The notes under the pieces: model-generated
The model's database searches: none
Seen by the model: the letters and a program-made list of their open reading frames with translations, nothing else
What the model was told of the DNA's origin: nothing
Program-made: the position numbers and the translations under genes
Source: Alteribacter lacisalsi
GTDB taxonomy: Bacteria > Bacillota > Bacilli > Bacillales > Salisediminibacteriaceae
Reading direction: 5' to 3'
Length of the DNA stretch: 64,000 bases
Assembly: GCF_003226345.1 (NCBI RefSeq)
Contig: NZ_PDOF01000004.1
Location: 1-64,000 of the forward strand
Part shown: positions 8,797 to 16,720 of the stretch, piece after piece
How the letters are laid out: the number at the start of each line of letters is the position of its first letter
How positions within the stretch are numbered: the stretch's first letter is position 1

Positions 8797-9618
8797 TCAT
8801 TCCTCTATCTCTACGATTTGGTGCGAAGTCATTTCCAGAGCGGATTCAATTCCTTTTTTCAATGTGCTTTTTGTCGGGAACTTGCCGAGATCAATCCCCA
8901 GATTCACAATCGTCTGGGCAATCTCCGGACGAATACCGACGAGAATGCACTTTGCGCCTACCAGTCTTACGGCTTCTGATGCCTGAATAATGTGGTGTGC
9001 AACCATCGTATCGACAACAGGAACGCCGGTTATGTCAATCAGCACCACCTGGGAGCGGTGTTCAATGACCCCGGTAAGGAGGTTCTCCATAATCTGTTTT
9101 GCCCTCTCCGTATCGATCGTGCCGATCAACGGCATTACGCTTATATTATCAAAAACAGGGATCAGCGGAGCAGACAGTTCTTTGAGCGCCATTTTCTGAA
9201 GGAAAACCGTATTTTCCCAGGAACCGGAATAATGTCCGACGAGGATATTGACGATCTCATCCACCCAGTCTTCCACTTCCTGGTAGAATTCGATATCCCT
9301 CGTCTGATCATCATGACGGATCAGCGTTTCAACAGCAACTTTTCTGAACTCCTGCATGCCCCTGATAATGTAGTTCAGTGGCCAGCCGAGTTGGATCAGG
9401 CGGTCTGTGTAGTTCCGGATGGAATCCGCCACACCTTCGCCTTCCTGACCTACAGTTTTAAAGAGCATGTCCACAAATTCGCTGTTTGTGTTCTGATACA
9501 CCGTATCAGAAATACTCTGGAGATAGTCGTCCTCGCGAAATTTTTCTACTTCCTTCATCCACTCATCGGTTATGGTAGATTTATGGTCGTGAATGAGCTC
9601 TCTGATCTGCTGATTCAT
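8797..9618 (-). CDS. rsbRA: RsbR, stressosome sensor/co-antagonist
   Basis: This 273-residue protein has an N-terminal non-haem globin-like region (about 1-140) and a C-terminal STAS domain (about 155-265). Thr170 (GTIDTERAK) and Thr204 (VVDTMVAH) align with the two RsbT-phosphorylated threonines of B. subtilis RsbRA. The turret-forming N-terminal domain is the presumed sensor. It is first in the rsb operon. Only one RsbR paralogue is visible in the window. Confidence 0.95.
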   Translation of the reverse strand: MNQQIRELIHDHKSTITDEWMKEVEKFREDDYLQSISDTVYQNTNSEFVDMLFKTVGQEGEGVADSIRNYTDRLIQLGWPLNYIIRGMQEFRKVAVETLIRHDDQTRDIEFYQEVEDWVDEIVNILVGHYSGSWENTVFLQKMALKELSAPLIPVFDNISVMPLIGTIDTERAKQIMENLLTGVIEHRSQVVLIDITGVPVVDTMVAHHIIQASEAVRLVGAKCILVGIRPEIAQTIVNLGIDLGKFPTKSTLKKGIESALEMTSHQIVEIEE

Positions 9619-9656
9619 TTACACTTTCCCCCATTTTAAGCAACATAGTTGTTTTT

Positions 9657-9685
9657 ATTATTTCACTGATTACCCGGGATTGCAA
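9657..9685 (-). promoter_or_regulatory. candidate sigma-A promoter of the rsb operon
   Basis: The minus strand has TTGCAA (9680-9685), a 17-base spacer and AATAAT (9657-9662), about 40 bases upstream of the rsbR start. The match is moderate, and the position agrees with a housekeeping promoter for the operon. Confidence 0.45.
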
Positions 9686-9793
9686 TGATTGTCTGCAGCA
9701 GGTCCATAGTCAGTTTTTATGTACTGTAAAGCCGGCCTTACGCGGAGAGCCGAAATACCCCCTCGTGTAGCCTTTCCCGGTAAAAAAGCAAAT

Positions 9794-9829
9794 AAAAAAA
9801 GCTGCCTTCCGCTCAGGATAAGCAACTTT
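9794..9829 (-). terminator. terminator after mazF
   Basis: The minus strand forms an imperfect AAAGTTGCTTATCC / GGAAGGCAGCTTT stem followed by a T-rich tail (TTTTTTTATTTGC). It separates the alr/mazEF transcript from rsbR. Confidence 0.75.
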
Positions 9830-9847
9830 TTCCACTTACGGCACGGC

Positions 9848-10198
9848 TTAAAAATCAATTAAGCCGAGGCTGATCATCAGTGCATCATTGACCCGTGTCA
9901 TCATATCATCGTCAAGATGCGTGATCTTATCTGTAAGTCTCTGTTTGTCTATCGTTCGTATTTGTTCCAATAAAATTACGGAATCCCTGTCAAAGCCGTA
10001 GCGCTTCGCGTTAATCTCCACATGAGTGGGAAGCTTGGCTTTTTGAATCTGAGCGGTGATTGCAGCGACAATCACGGTAGGACTGAAACGGTTGCCGATA
10101 TCATTCTGGATGATTAAAACCGGGCGAACGCCTCCTTGCTCGGAACCAACGACGGGTGATAGGTCCGCAAAATAAACGTCACCGCGTTTGACAATCAA
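9848..10198 (-). CDS. ndoA: MazF/NdoA type II toxin, mRNA endoribonuclease
   Basis: This 116-residue PemK/MazF-fold protein starts [33 protein letters not shown], almost the family signature. B. subtilis NdoA cuts RNA at UACAU, and the same fold and length suggest similar activity. It follows its antitoxin by three bases. In Bacillus, MazEF sits directly upstream of rsbR, as here, and its transcription can feed the sigma-B genes. The terminator between them suggests limited read-through. Confidence 0.96.
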   Translation of the reverse strand: MIVKRGDVYFADLSPVVGSEQGGVRPVLIIQNDIGNRFSPTVIVAAITAQIQKAKLPTHVEINAKRYGFDRDSVILLEQIRTIDKQRLTDKITHLDDDMMTRVNDALMISLGLIDF

Positions 10199-10201
10199 CC
10201 G

Positions 10202-10480
10202 TTACACCCCACTAACTAAGCGATCCAGAGTGTGCTCTGCCTCCTCCTCAACAAGAAAGGCTTCCGTCGCAATGTTTAAATTAATTTTGGCCATCTCCAT
10301 GTAGCCCTGCTGCATCGTTTCACGGATCTTGCTCTTCTTCCGTTCGCGCAGGTACATCTTCGTCGCCTGATGAATGACTTCGCTTCGGTTGGCGTCTTCT
10401 TTTTCAAGCATTCCGTCCAATTCGTTCACTAGATGCTGTGGTAAACTCACCATAATTCTTTTTGTGTTCTCTTCGGACAC
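10202..10480 (-). CDS. ndoAI: MazE/NdoAI antitoxin, ribbon-helix-helix
   Basis: This 92-residue protein has an N-terminal ribbon-helix-helix DNA-binding motif (KRIMVSLPQHLVNELDGML) and a C-terminal toxin-binding tail rich in acidic residues. The stretch YMEMAKINLNIATEA is typical of the Bacillus antitoxin. I chose the GTG at 10480, preceded by GGAGGTG at seven bases. This gives a length close to the 93 residues of B. subtilis NdoAI. An upstream extension to 10507 lacks a ribosome site. Confidence 0.92.
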   Translation of the reverse strand: MSEENTKRIMVSLPQHLVNELDGMLEKEDANRSEVIHQATKMYLRERKKSKIRETMQQGYMEMAKINLNIATEAFLVEEEAEHTLDRLVSGV

Positions 10481-10750
10481 AAAAAACACCTCCAACGCAG
10501 CTAACACCCTGATTTTATTCCTTTTTAATCATATCACTGCTTTACAGCCTTTGCAAAGTGTCAATCGCACTTTTCAGGACTTTTTGTCACTGTACGGACA
10601 TATCTGCGAAAAATAAGAGACAAGCCTGCGGATTCGTCCACATAAACACGCACTATAAATCATATTCTCCGCTTTAACAGAATATCCTTCTTTTATTTTG
10701 TGAAATTTGTTGAAGTTTAGTCAGAATCCGCCAGCCTTTTTTAATTGGTT

Positions 10751-10861
10751 GGCTCTGTTAAAGTTCGTTGTGTTTTCGCTCACTGCGCTCCCTTTCCGCG
10801 TGAGTATCGCGCGTTCGTTCCAATCAACGTTTTAAATTCAACATTAAGTTTTAACAGAGCC
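10751..10861 (-). mobile_element. MITE-like element, short (internally deleted) copy 1
   Basis: This 111-bp element has 12-bp perfect terminal inverted repeats GGCTCTGTTAAA. It is flanked by a perfect 8-bp direct duplication AATTGGTT (10743-10750 and 10862-10869). Read on the minus strand it matches the outer parts of the element at 20786-20964 but lacks about 68 bp of the palindromic middle. It has no coding capacity. The right-hand duplication overlaps the first two bases of the alr stop codon (complement 10868-10870). The transposase family is unknown. An 8-bp duplication is compatible with IS6- or IS1595-type enzymes, among others. Confidence 0.85.
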
Positions 10862-10867
10862 AATTGG

Positions 10868-12049
10868 TTAAAAGACTTCATTATGAAGATGCACGAGTGC
10901 TCCATCACGGTAAATGGCCCGGGGCACACGGTAGCTGATCATACACGGGATTTCATAATTGATCGTTCCCAGCCTGCAGGCAACTTCGTCAGCTGAGATC
11001 ATACTGCTTCCCTGGCGGCCGATCAGCGTCACTTTCGTCCCCCGTTCCACCTTGTCAGGCAATTTCACCATCATCTGATCCATGCATATTCTCCCGACAA
11101 TCGGTGCCCGTCTTCCATCCACCAGCACTTCTCCGCCGGCAGCATTGGCTCGAATCCAGCCGTCTGCGTATCCGATTGGTATTGTTGCGATCCATTCTCC
11201 GCTTTTCTCAGCGCGGTAGGTGGCGCCGTAACTGACCGCTTCCCCTTTTTCGAGCCTCTTTACATGGGTGATACGGCTGTGAAGGGAGAACGCCTCTTCA
11301 AGGGGCACAGTAATTTCTCCGGCGATCTCTTCGGAAGGGACGAGACCGTACATGGAGATTCCTACACGAACGAGCGTGTAGGCGTAGTCTTTGTAACGGA
11401 GCGCCGTGGCACTGTTGGCACTGTGCACAACCGGGTGCTTTATTCCGGTGCGGTTTTTAAACCACTCCAGAAAATGGGCAAAACGGCTGTGCTGCTCACG
11501 GATATAGGCATCATCAATTTCGTCAGCCGTGGCAAAGTGAGTATAGATGCCTTCGAGGAGAAAGAGTCCGTCGTGTGCTTTTACTTCCCAGGCGAGGGCA
11601 TCTCCTTCTTCTTCTGTGCGAAGACCGATGCGGCCCATTCCCGTATCCACCTTAAGATGGCACTTCAGCGATCCGGTACCCGGTTTTATCTGTGATGCTG
11701 CTTCCTTTATCCAATCGGCCTGAAATACCGTCAGCGTGATGTTGTACCTGACGGCAAGCGGCGCGTCTTCCGGACGGACGTAACCGAGAACAAGGATCGG
11801 CGCCTCAATTCCCGCATGCCTGAGCGCCAACGCTTCGTCCAGGATGGCTACGCCGAGCGTGGATGCTCCGGCATGAAGTGCTGTGCGGGCAACATCCACA
11901 GCTCCATGACCGTAAGCGTTCGCTTTTACAACCGCCATAAAACCAGCCTCCGCCGGCAGTCCTCTGCTGATGGCACGTACGTTATTTTCAATGGCATTCA
12001 AATTTACTTCCGCCCATGTATCACGGTAAAACGCATGTCCTTTCCCCAA
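10868..12049 (-). CDS. alr: alanine racemase
   Basis: This roughly 394-residue PLP enzyme interconverts L- and D-alanine for peptidoglycan. AVVKANAYGHGA holds the PLP lysine near the N terminus. The C-terminal domain carries RICMDQMMVKL, with the catalytic tyrosine region HSRITHVKRL and SYGATYRAEKSGEW before it. I chose the TTG at 12049 because AAGGAGGA lies about 11 bases upstream and the product then starts like B. subtilis Alr (GHAFYRDTWAEV). The ATG at 12094 has no ribosome site. A small mobile element sits directly against its stop codon. Confidence 0.94.
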   Translation of the reverse strand: MGKGHAFYRDTWAEVNLNAIENNVRAISRGLPAEAGFMAVVKANAYGHGAVDVARTALHAGASTLGVAILDEALALRHAGIEAPILVLGYVRPEDAPLAVRYNITLTVFQADWIKEAASQIKPGTGSLKCHLKVDTGMGRIGLRTEEEGDALAWEVKAHDGLFLLEGIYTHFATADEIDDAYIREQHSRFAHFLEWFKNRTGIKHPVVHSANSATALRYKDYAYTLVRVGISMYGLVPSEEIAGEITVPLEEAFSLHSRITHVKRLEKGEAVSYGATYRAEKSGEWIATIPIGYADGWIRANAAGGEVLVDGRRAPIVGRICMDQMMVKLPDKVERGTKVTLIGRQGSSMISADEVACRLGTINYEIPCMISYRVPRAIYRDGALVHLHNEVF

Positions 12050-12161
12050 CTTGACTGAATCCTCCTTCTTCGTACACAAAACCGTTCCTTTCATTAACTG
12101 TTATCCATTATCTGTCCGTTTCTTTTCTGTGTCAACACTGGGCCTGGCTTCAAAATAAAGA

Positions 12162-12189
12162 AAGCCCCGGGGCCGCAGCTCCGGGGCTT
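12162..12189 (-). terminator. terminator after the ydcC-like gene
   Basis: The minus strand forms the hairpin AAGCCCCGGAGC / GGCCCCGGGGCTT followed by TCTTTATTTT, eight bases beyond the stop codon at 12197. Confidence 0.8.
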
Positions 12190-12196
12190 ATCATTG

Positions 12197-13456
12197 CTAT
12201 TTTTCTTCTGTTCCGTATACACTTCGTGCCACGCTCAGCATCTCTTCGTCGCTCAAATGCTTGGAGGCGAGGAAGAAGTCCGTGCCCTGATAGGACCAGG
12301 AGACGGTCGTGGTGTCACCTTCCCGTGATATAGCTCCGACGGTAAAACCGAGCTCAACAGGTGATCCATCTGAAACATGCACCGGCGTGGAAGCCGTAAT
12401 AACCTGGCTCTCCTGCTGCACAAGGGTAAATGGCTGCTCTCCGTCGTAAGAGAGAATCACACGCTTGCCGTTGTCCGTGTTCAGCTCGCGTGATTCAGCA
12501 AAAGCTGTTCCCTGCGGCGAATACATCGGGAAGAAAACAGTGAAAGCTTCGCTGTCTCTTTCAGCTTCTTCGCTGCCGGAAACTTCTTCGGCACCTTCTT
12601 CATCTGCGCCTTCCGGACGATCCGTTTCTTCTGCGCCTTCAGTTGCTTCTGTTCCTTCATCTTTTTCTGTGCTCTCTGTTCCTTCAGCGCCTTCTGTGCT
12701 CTCTGTTCCTCCAGCGCCTTCTGTGCTCTCTGTTCCTCCAGCGCCTTCTGTGCTCTCTGTTCCTTCAGCGCCTTCGACCACCTCGTCGGTGTCACCGCTC
12801 ATCACCGGCACGTCCCCTGTCAGTTGGGCCGCCGTCATGTTCCGGTCCATATCGAAGTCCCCTTCTTCAAAGGCAGTGTTCAGTTCGAAATCACTGAAAT
12901 TCACTTCCACGAGGGTTTCAAGGTCCACATCCATAATTCTGACCGACGTCGGCGTAAGGGCTTTTTTATCAAGCATAATTTCCTGCTGGTTCAGGTTTTT
13001 GTTCGTGTAATTCGTGTTCGTCTGGAACACGTAGTGATCGTCCGTTGCCGTGAACGTGCGCTCAGGATCCATCAGAATGTCGTTGACGAGTGACTCATAC
13101 AGGTACACCTGGCTGTTGTTTTCCGGCCAGTCGCTCTGGAACCGGAAGCTCTTGTTCAGAGCCGGCGTGAGCACAAACACCCCTTCATCATTTCTAAGGA
13201 TGATCTGACTCTGGTCGCTTTCCGCGTTGCTCAGGGCCACACGGTAAAACGTCGGCTGCTGATACCACACTTCCACTTCGTACGTCTGCGGTTCCTTGCC
13301 GGTCTGCAGTGTCATGGACGCGTTGGCTTTGTAGCCGGTCAGGCCGTCCAGACTTTTGTCGAGTGCTTCAATGACATCTTCCTGACTTTTTTCCCCGCAG
13401 GCAGACAGCACCATTGCGAATGCAGCGATCATCAGAAGTGAAACGATCTTTTTCAT
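12197..13456 (-). CDS. YdcC-like lipoprotein (LolA-like fold) with acidic repeat insert
   Basis: This 419-residue exported lipoprotein has a signal peptide and lipobox MVLSACG (Cys at residue 20). The N-terminal half (about 25-225) resembles YdcC/LolA-like proteins, with QEIMLDKKALTPTSVRIMD near the end. A low-complexity acidic linker of nine-residue repeats (TEGAGGTES type) follows, then a C-terminal DUF4367-like segment ending SWSYQGTDFFLASKHLSDEE. The function is not established. I chose the ATG at 13456, with GAGGAG upstream. The synteny nnr-ydcC-alr matches B. subtilis. The repeat insert makes it longer than YdcC (about 350 residues). Confidence 0.85.
   Translation of the reverse strand: MKKIVSLLMIAAFAMVLSACGEKSQEDVIEALDKSLDGLTGYKANASMTLQTGKEPQTYEVEVWYQQPTFYRVALSNAESDQSQIILRNDEGVFVLTPALNKSFRFQSDWPENNSQVYLYESLVNDILMDPERTFTATDDHYVFQTNTNYTNKNLNQQEIMLDKKALTPTSVRIMDVDLETLVEVNFSDFELNTAFEEGDFDMDRNMTAAQLTGDVPVMSGDTDEVVEGAEGTESTEGAGGTESTEGAGGTESTEGAEGTESTEKDEGTEATEGAEETDRPEGADEEGAEEVSGSEEAERDSEAFTVFFPMYSPQGTAFAESRELNTDNGKRVILSYDGEQPFTLVQQESQVITASTPVHVSDGSPVELGFTVGAISREGDTTTVSWSYQGTDFFLASKHLSDEEMLSVARSVYGTEEK
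12655..12780 (-). repeat. 27-bp in-frame tandem repeat coding for an acidic linker
   Basis: Four near-identical 27-bp units plus flanking degenerate ones encode nonapeptides TEGAEGTES / TEGAGGTES inside the YdcC-like lipoprotein. The unit is a multiple of three, so copy-number changes keep the frame. Such repeats commonly vary between strains. Confidence 0.9.
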
Positions 13457-13538
13457 GTACTCAGCTCCTCTGTGTCTTTTCGACGACAAAGGAGGGATTC
13501 GAGTTAAGGGTAACAGGCGGGCACGTGCCGGCTCTCTT

Positions 13539-15062
13539 TTATCTGAGAGAAGCCAGCGCAAAGGGAAGCTGTTCGATTACGTCGGATGCCGTGATCGATG
13601 CTTCGTCCCGCTCATGGATCAGCTGATCTGCTGCCAGGCCGTGAATATAGACGGCATTAAGAACTCCATCAAGGAAGTCGTCCGTCTGCAGGCCGGCTGC
13701 CAGAATCATACCGGTCAGCGTATCACCGCTTCCACCTTTTGCAAGCCCCGGGTTTCCCGTCGGATTGACCCACTGTCTGCCGTCGGGCGTCGTCACAATC
13801 GTGTACGCACCTTTCAGCACCACAGTCATCTTGTACTCCGAGGCAAACTGCCGCGATAGGCTGAATCGGTTTTTTTCCACGTCTTCAATCGTCTTTCCCG
13901 TAAGTCTGGCCATTTCTCCCGGATGCGGGGTAATGACGGTCGGTCCGCCGCGGCCGTCGCGCCAGGCATTGAGCTCTTCGGCCAGGTGATAAAGGCCGTC
14001 CGCATCGATCACCACAAGCCCATCGAACCCGCTGAAAATACGGGAAAAAGAAAGCGGATGACTTCTCCCCATTCCTGGTCCTATGGCTGCGCCGTCATAC
14101 GAGCTCAGGTCAAGGCCGGTTAAGGATTCGGAGATCATCTCTCCCTGGTTTGACTGTAAAGGCAGACAGGTTGCTTCGGTCGCAGTCCCAGTCACAGTTG
14201 CAGTAATGCTGGCAGGCAGAGCCGCTGTTACGAGGCCAATGCCTGTTCTAAGTGCTGCCCGTGTAGTGAGACTGACTGCTCCCGGCATCTGTTCTGACCC
14301 GCCGATCACCAGTCCTTTTCCGTACGTTCCTTTGTGGCCGTCCGCCTTCCTGTATGGCAGGGACGCCCGAACCTCGTTTTCTGTCCGCACCCGGGACCTG
14401 GCTCCGCAAGCCTCAAAGGCTTTACAGGGGATGCCGATATCTGCCGTCGTCCATTCTCCGTAGTATTCCGCATACGGATAAAGAAAGGCCGTTTCCTTTG
14501 GCGCTTGGAGAATGATCGTCCGGCAGGCTTTTACTGCCTGCTCAAACGGTTCGTTCTCCTCAGCAGGCAAGCCGCTCGGCAGATCGACGGCAATCACTTC
14601 CGCCCGCGAACAGTTAACTTCCTCCACAATCCGGTCATAAGGAGCTTTGAGGGCGCCCTTTACTCCGGTCCCGAGCATCGTATCAATGATGTAGGTGGAA
14701 GAGGAAATTGCGCGGTCAAAAATTGCCTGGCTGTCTTCATATTGAAAGAACGTATGACCCGAGCGGATAAAAATGTCCATATGGACCCGCGCGGTGCCCC
14801 GGATCTTTTCCAGGGGCGGAATGATCCATACGTCTGTGTCGAAGCCCGCTTCCTTCAGGCGGCGGGCAATCACAAACCCGTCTCCTCCATTATTACCGGC
14901 TCCGATCAGGACAGCGATGCTGCTTTCCGGCGTGACGATTGATTCTATCTGAAGATACGCAGCCGTTCCTGCGTTTTCCATCAGGGTGGTTTCGCTGATT
15001 CCGACCTGATCCATGGTAAAGCGGTCAATTTGGCGCATGCGTTCGCCTGTTACCACGTACAT
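13539..15062 (-). CDS. nnr: bifunctional NAD(P)HX epimerase / ADP-dependent dehydratase
   Basis: This 507-residue metabolite-repair enzyme has two domains. The N-terminal YjeF_N epimerase domain has GAGNNGGDGFVIARRL (about residues 56-71). The C-terminal carbohydrate-kinase-like dehydratase domain has TPHPGEMARLTGK and NPGLAKGGSGDTLTGMI. Together they return hydrated NADH and NADPH to the active form. I chose the ATG at 15062, with GGGAGGG upstream. It lies between acpS and the ydcC-like gene on the same strand, an arrangement common in Bacillales. Confidence 0.95.
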   Translation of the reverse strand: MYVVTGERMRQIDRFTMDQVGISETTLMENAGTAAYLQIESIVTPESSIAVLIGAGNNGGDGFVIARRLKEAGFDTDVWIIPPLEKIRGTARVHMDIFIRSGHTFFQYEDSQAIFDRAISSSTYIIDTMLGTGVKGALKAPYDRIVEEVNCSRAEVIAVDLPSGLPAEENEPFEQAVKACRTIILQAPKETAFLYPYAEYYGEWTTADIGIPCKAFEACGARSRVRTENEVRASLPYRKADGHKGTYGKGLVIGGSEQMPGAVSLTTRAALRTGIGLVTAALPASITATVTGTATEATCLPLQSNQGEMISESLTGLDLSSYDGAAIGPGMGRSHPLSFSRIFSGFDGLVVIDADGLYHLAEELNAWRDGRGGPTVITPHPGEMARLTGKTIEDVEKNRFSLSRQFASEYKMTVVLKGAYTIVTTPDGRQWVNPTGNPGLAKGGSGDTLTGMILAAGLQTDDFLDGVLNAVYIHGLAADQLIHERDEASITASDVIEQLPFALASLR

Positions 15063-15151
15063 TCTTCGGTCCCTCCCATCCGCACTAACACTATATGAGG
15101 CTGTCCGGGACAATATGCAGACTAGCCGTGACGAGCTGTGCGCGCGTAATT

Positions 15152-15520
15152 TTATTCGGTTTCCCAGATTACCTGGGCAGCTGCAGCCGTTCCAGTGTGG
15201 GTAATGCTAACGTGGAGCATGCCTTCTGTCTTCATGCCGTGCCGGGTCAGGTAAACGGACGGTTTCCCTCTTTCGTCCGAGAGAATTTCCGCATCCTGAA
15301 AGGAAAGATCTTTGCCGATGCCGCAGCCGAGTGCTTTGGCAAGGGCTTCTTTTGCGGCAAAGCGTCCGGCGAGATACTCGATTCGCCGAGCTGAGGTGAG
15401 CGTTTCAAACCGGTCCAGCTCGCTGGATGTCAGGATCCTGCGGGCGAATGCCGGTTTTCTTTCATATAATTTTCTGATTCGTGCTGTTTCCACGATATCC
15501 AGTCCGATTCCTCTAATCAT
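15152..15520 (-). CDS. acpS: holo-[acyl-carrier-protein] synthase
   Basis: This 122-residue protein is typical for AcpS. Metal- and CoA-binding motifs GIGLDIVETARI (residues 4-15) and LAGRFAAKEALAKALG are present. It transfers the 4'-phosphopantetheine arm of CoA to ACP in fatty-acid synthesis. It is first of the acpS-nnr-ydcC-alr run on the minus strand and divergent from the rhomboid gene, as in B. subtilis. Confidence 0.97.
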   Translation of the reverse strand: MIRGIGLDIVETARIRKLYERKPAFARRILTSSELDRFETLTSARRIEYLAGRFAAKEALAKALGCGIGKDLSFQDAEILSDERGKPSVYLTRHGMKTEGMLHVSITHTGTAAAAQVIWETE

Positions 15521-15668
15521 ACGTGTCTGACTCCTTTTACAGGCTGTTTTATCCAGTTTACCACGTGAGTTCCAATTTTCCGAAGCCCGGTGCCGTTCAT
15601 AAGGACGCCTCGGCCGGTCATATGCTACTATAGAAGAAACTCATTTCAAGGTTAAAGGAGTCTGCTCT

Positions 15669-16433
15669 ATGTTTATCCGGCATGAAAGCTTTCAGTCATT
15701 TACCCGTCTGTACCCGGTTGTCACCGTTTTAATCGGTATTCATATCGTTCTTTTTTTATGGATGAATCTTCTGCCCGGGCTTGGCGGCCTGTATATCCAG
15801 TGGATGGGGGTCGGCTGGAACGCCAGAATATTTGAAGGAGAGTACTGGCGCCTGCTTACGCCGATCTTTCTTCATGTGAGCCTCACTCATATGCTCTTTA
15901 ATTCGTTCTCCTTGTTTCTGTTCGGCCCGGCACTTGAACAGATGCTCGGCAGGGGCCGTTTTATTGCAGCCTATTTCGCCACCGGTATTCTGGCAAATGT
16001 GGCCACACTCTTTATTGTAGGGAACACAACGTACCTTCACCTCGGGGCATCCGGGGCGATCTTCGGTCTGTTCGGTATGTATATGTACATGGTCCTTTAC
16101 CGGAAAGATCTGATCGACCAGGGCAACCAGCAGGTTGTCATGACCATCCTGATGATTGGTCTGATCATGACGTTTGTGAACCCCAACATTAATATCTGGG
16201 CACACATCTTCGGTTTGATCGCAGGGGCGGCCATCAGTCCTGTGATCCTCCATAACGTTAAGAGTTTCAACATGTTCTCAGCCCCCAGACGCCGTCCGCT
16301 CGATGACGGGGAAATCGGCTTCGATCCCCAGCGGTGGCAGAAAAAAGCCCGGAGCAAAAAGCGGATCCAGATCGTGCTGTTCACCGTGATCGGCGTGCTC
16401 GTCCTGATTGGGCTTGCCGCGAGGTTTCTGTAG
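15669..16433 (+). CDS. rhomboid family intramembrane serine protease
   Basis: This 254-residue polytopic membrane protein belongs to the rhomboid family. The catalytic serine motif GASGAIFGLFG lies in one helix, and the catalytic histidine in NIWAHIFGLIAGA in a later one. HVSLTHMLFNSFSLFLFGPALE is the typical L1/TM2 block. About six membrane segments plus one C-terminal helix (IQIVLFTVIGVLVLIGLAARF) are visible. The C terminus before that helix is basic and longer than in minimal rhomboids. AAAGGAG precedes the ATG. It matches the position of B. subtilis ydcA, and its substrate is unknown. Confidence 0.93.
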   Translation: MFIRHESFQSFTRLYPVVTVLIGIHIVLFLWMNLLPGLGGLYIQWMGVGWNARIFEGEYWRLLTPIFLHVSLTHMLFNSFSLFLFGPALEQMLGRGRFIAAYFATGILANVATLFIVGNTTYLHLGASGAIFGLFGMYMYMVLYRKDLIDQGNQQVVMTILMIGLIMTFVNPNINIWAHIFGLIAGAAISPVILHNVKSFNMFSAPRRRPLDDGEIGFDPQRWQKKARSKKRIQIVLFTVIGVLVLIGLAARFL

Positions 16434-16467
16434 GTTCTCAATTTAAATGAATGACGCAGCTGTGGTA

Positions 16468-16498
16468 TGCCCTGACTTGTGAAGAGTCGGGGCATTTT
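16468..16498 (+). terminator. terminator after the rhomboid gene
   Basis: The stem TGCCCTGACT / AGTCGGGGCA has a seven-base loop and is followed by TTTT, 35 bases beyond the stop. Confidence 0.8.
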
Positions 16499-16610
16499 CA
16501 TATGGAGGCTGTTGGTTTCACTTTAGGGGAGGGGGGTGGAGGCTTAGGGGCTCTTCATTCCCTAACTCTCCCTTTCGTTCGCCCTGATTCATCCAATCCG
16601 GTCGTTTCTC

Positions 16611-16645
16611 TTGACATAAACGTTATTATTTATAATAATTATAAT
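16611..16645 (+). promoter_or_regulatory. unassigned promoter-like AT-rich site
   Basis: A consensus TTGACA (16611-16616) is followed by a very AT-rich stretch with TATAAT-like hexamers at non-ideal spacing. No gene follows on this strand. The stretch CGTTATTATTTATAAT with AATTAAATAAACG forms an imperfect inverted repeat. It could be a small-RNA promoter, an antisense promoter to the adjacent ABC gene, or chance. Confidence 0.25.
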
Positions 16646-16669
16646 TAAATAAACGATACAAACACACAA

Positions 16670-16706
16670 AAAAGCACCTGCCCTCCGCAAAGAGATCAGA
16701 TGCTTT
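16670..16706 (-). terminator. terminator after the FbpC-like gene
   Basis: The minus strand forms AAAGCATCTG / CAGGTGCTTT with TTTTTTGTGTG behind it, 14 bases past the stop codon. Confidence 0.8.
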
Positions 16707-16720
16707 AATTTCAGGTTTTT

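Noticed and set aside
12481-12897. Overlapping frames rich in Leu/Cys or Lys/Ala/Gln opposite or within the YdcC-like gene
   Set aside because: They are alternative readings of the 27-bp repeat that encodes the acidic linker, and the lipoprotein frame has signal peptide, lipobox and ribosome site.
16619-16655. A second Fur box in the AT-rich stretch near the 3' end of the FbpC-like gene
   Set aside because: The sequence lacks the GATAAT/ATTATC order and the site is downstream of the gene, not at a promoter.
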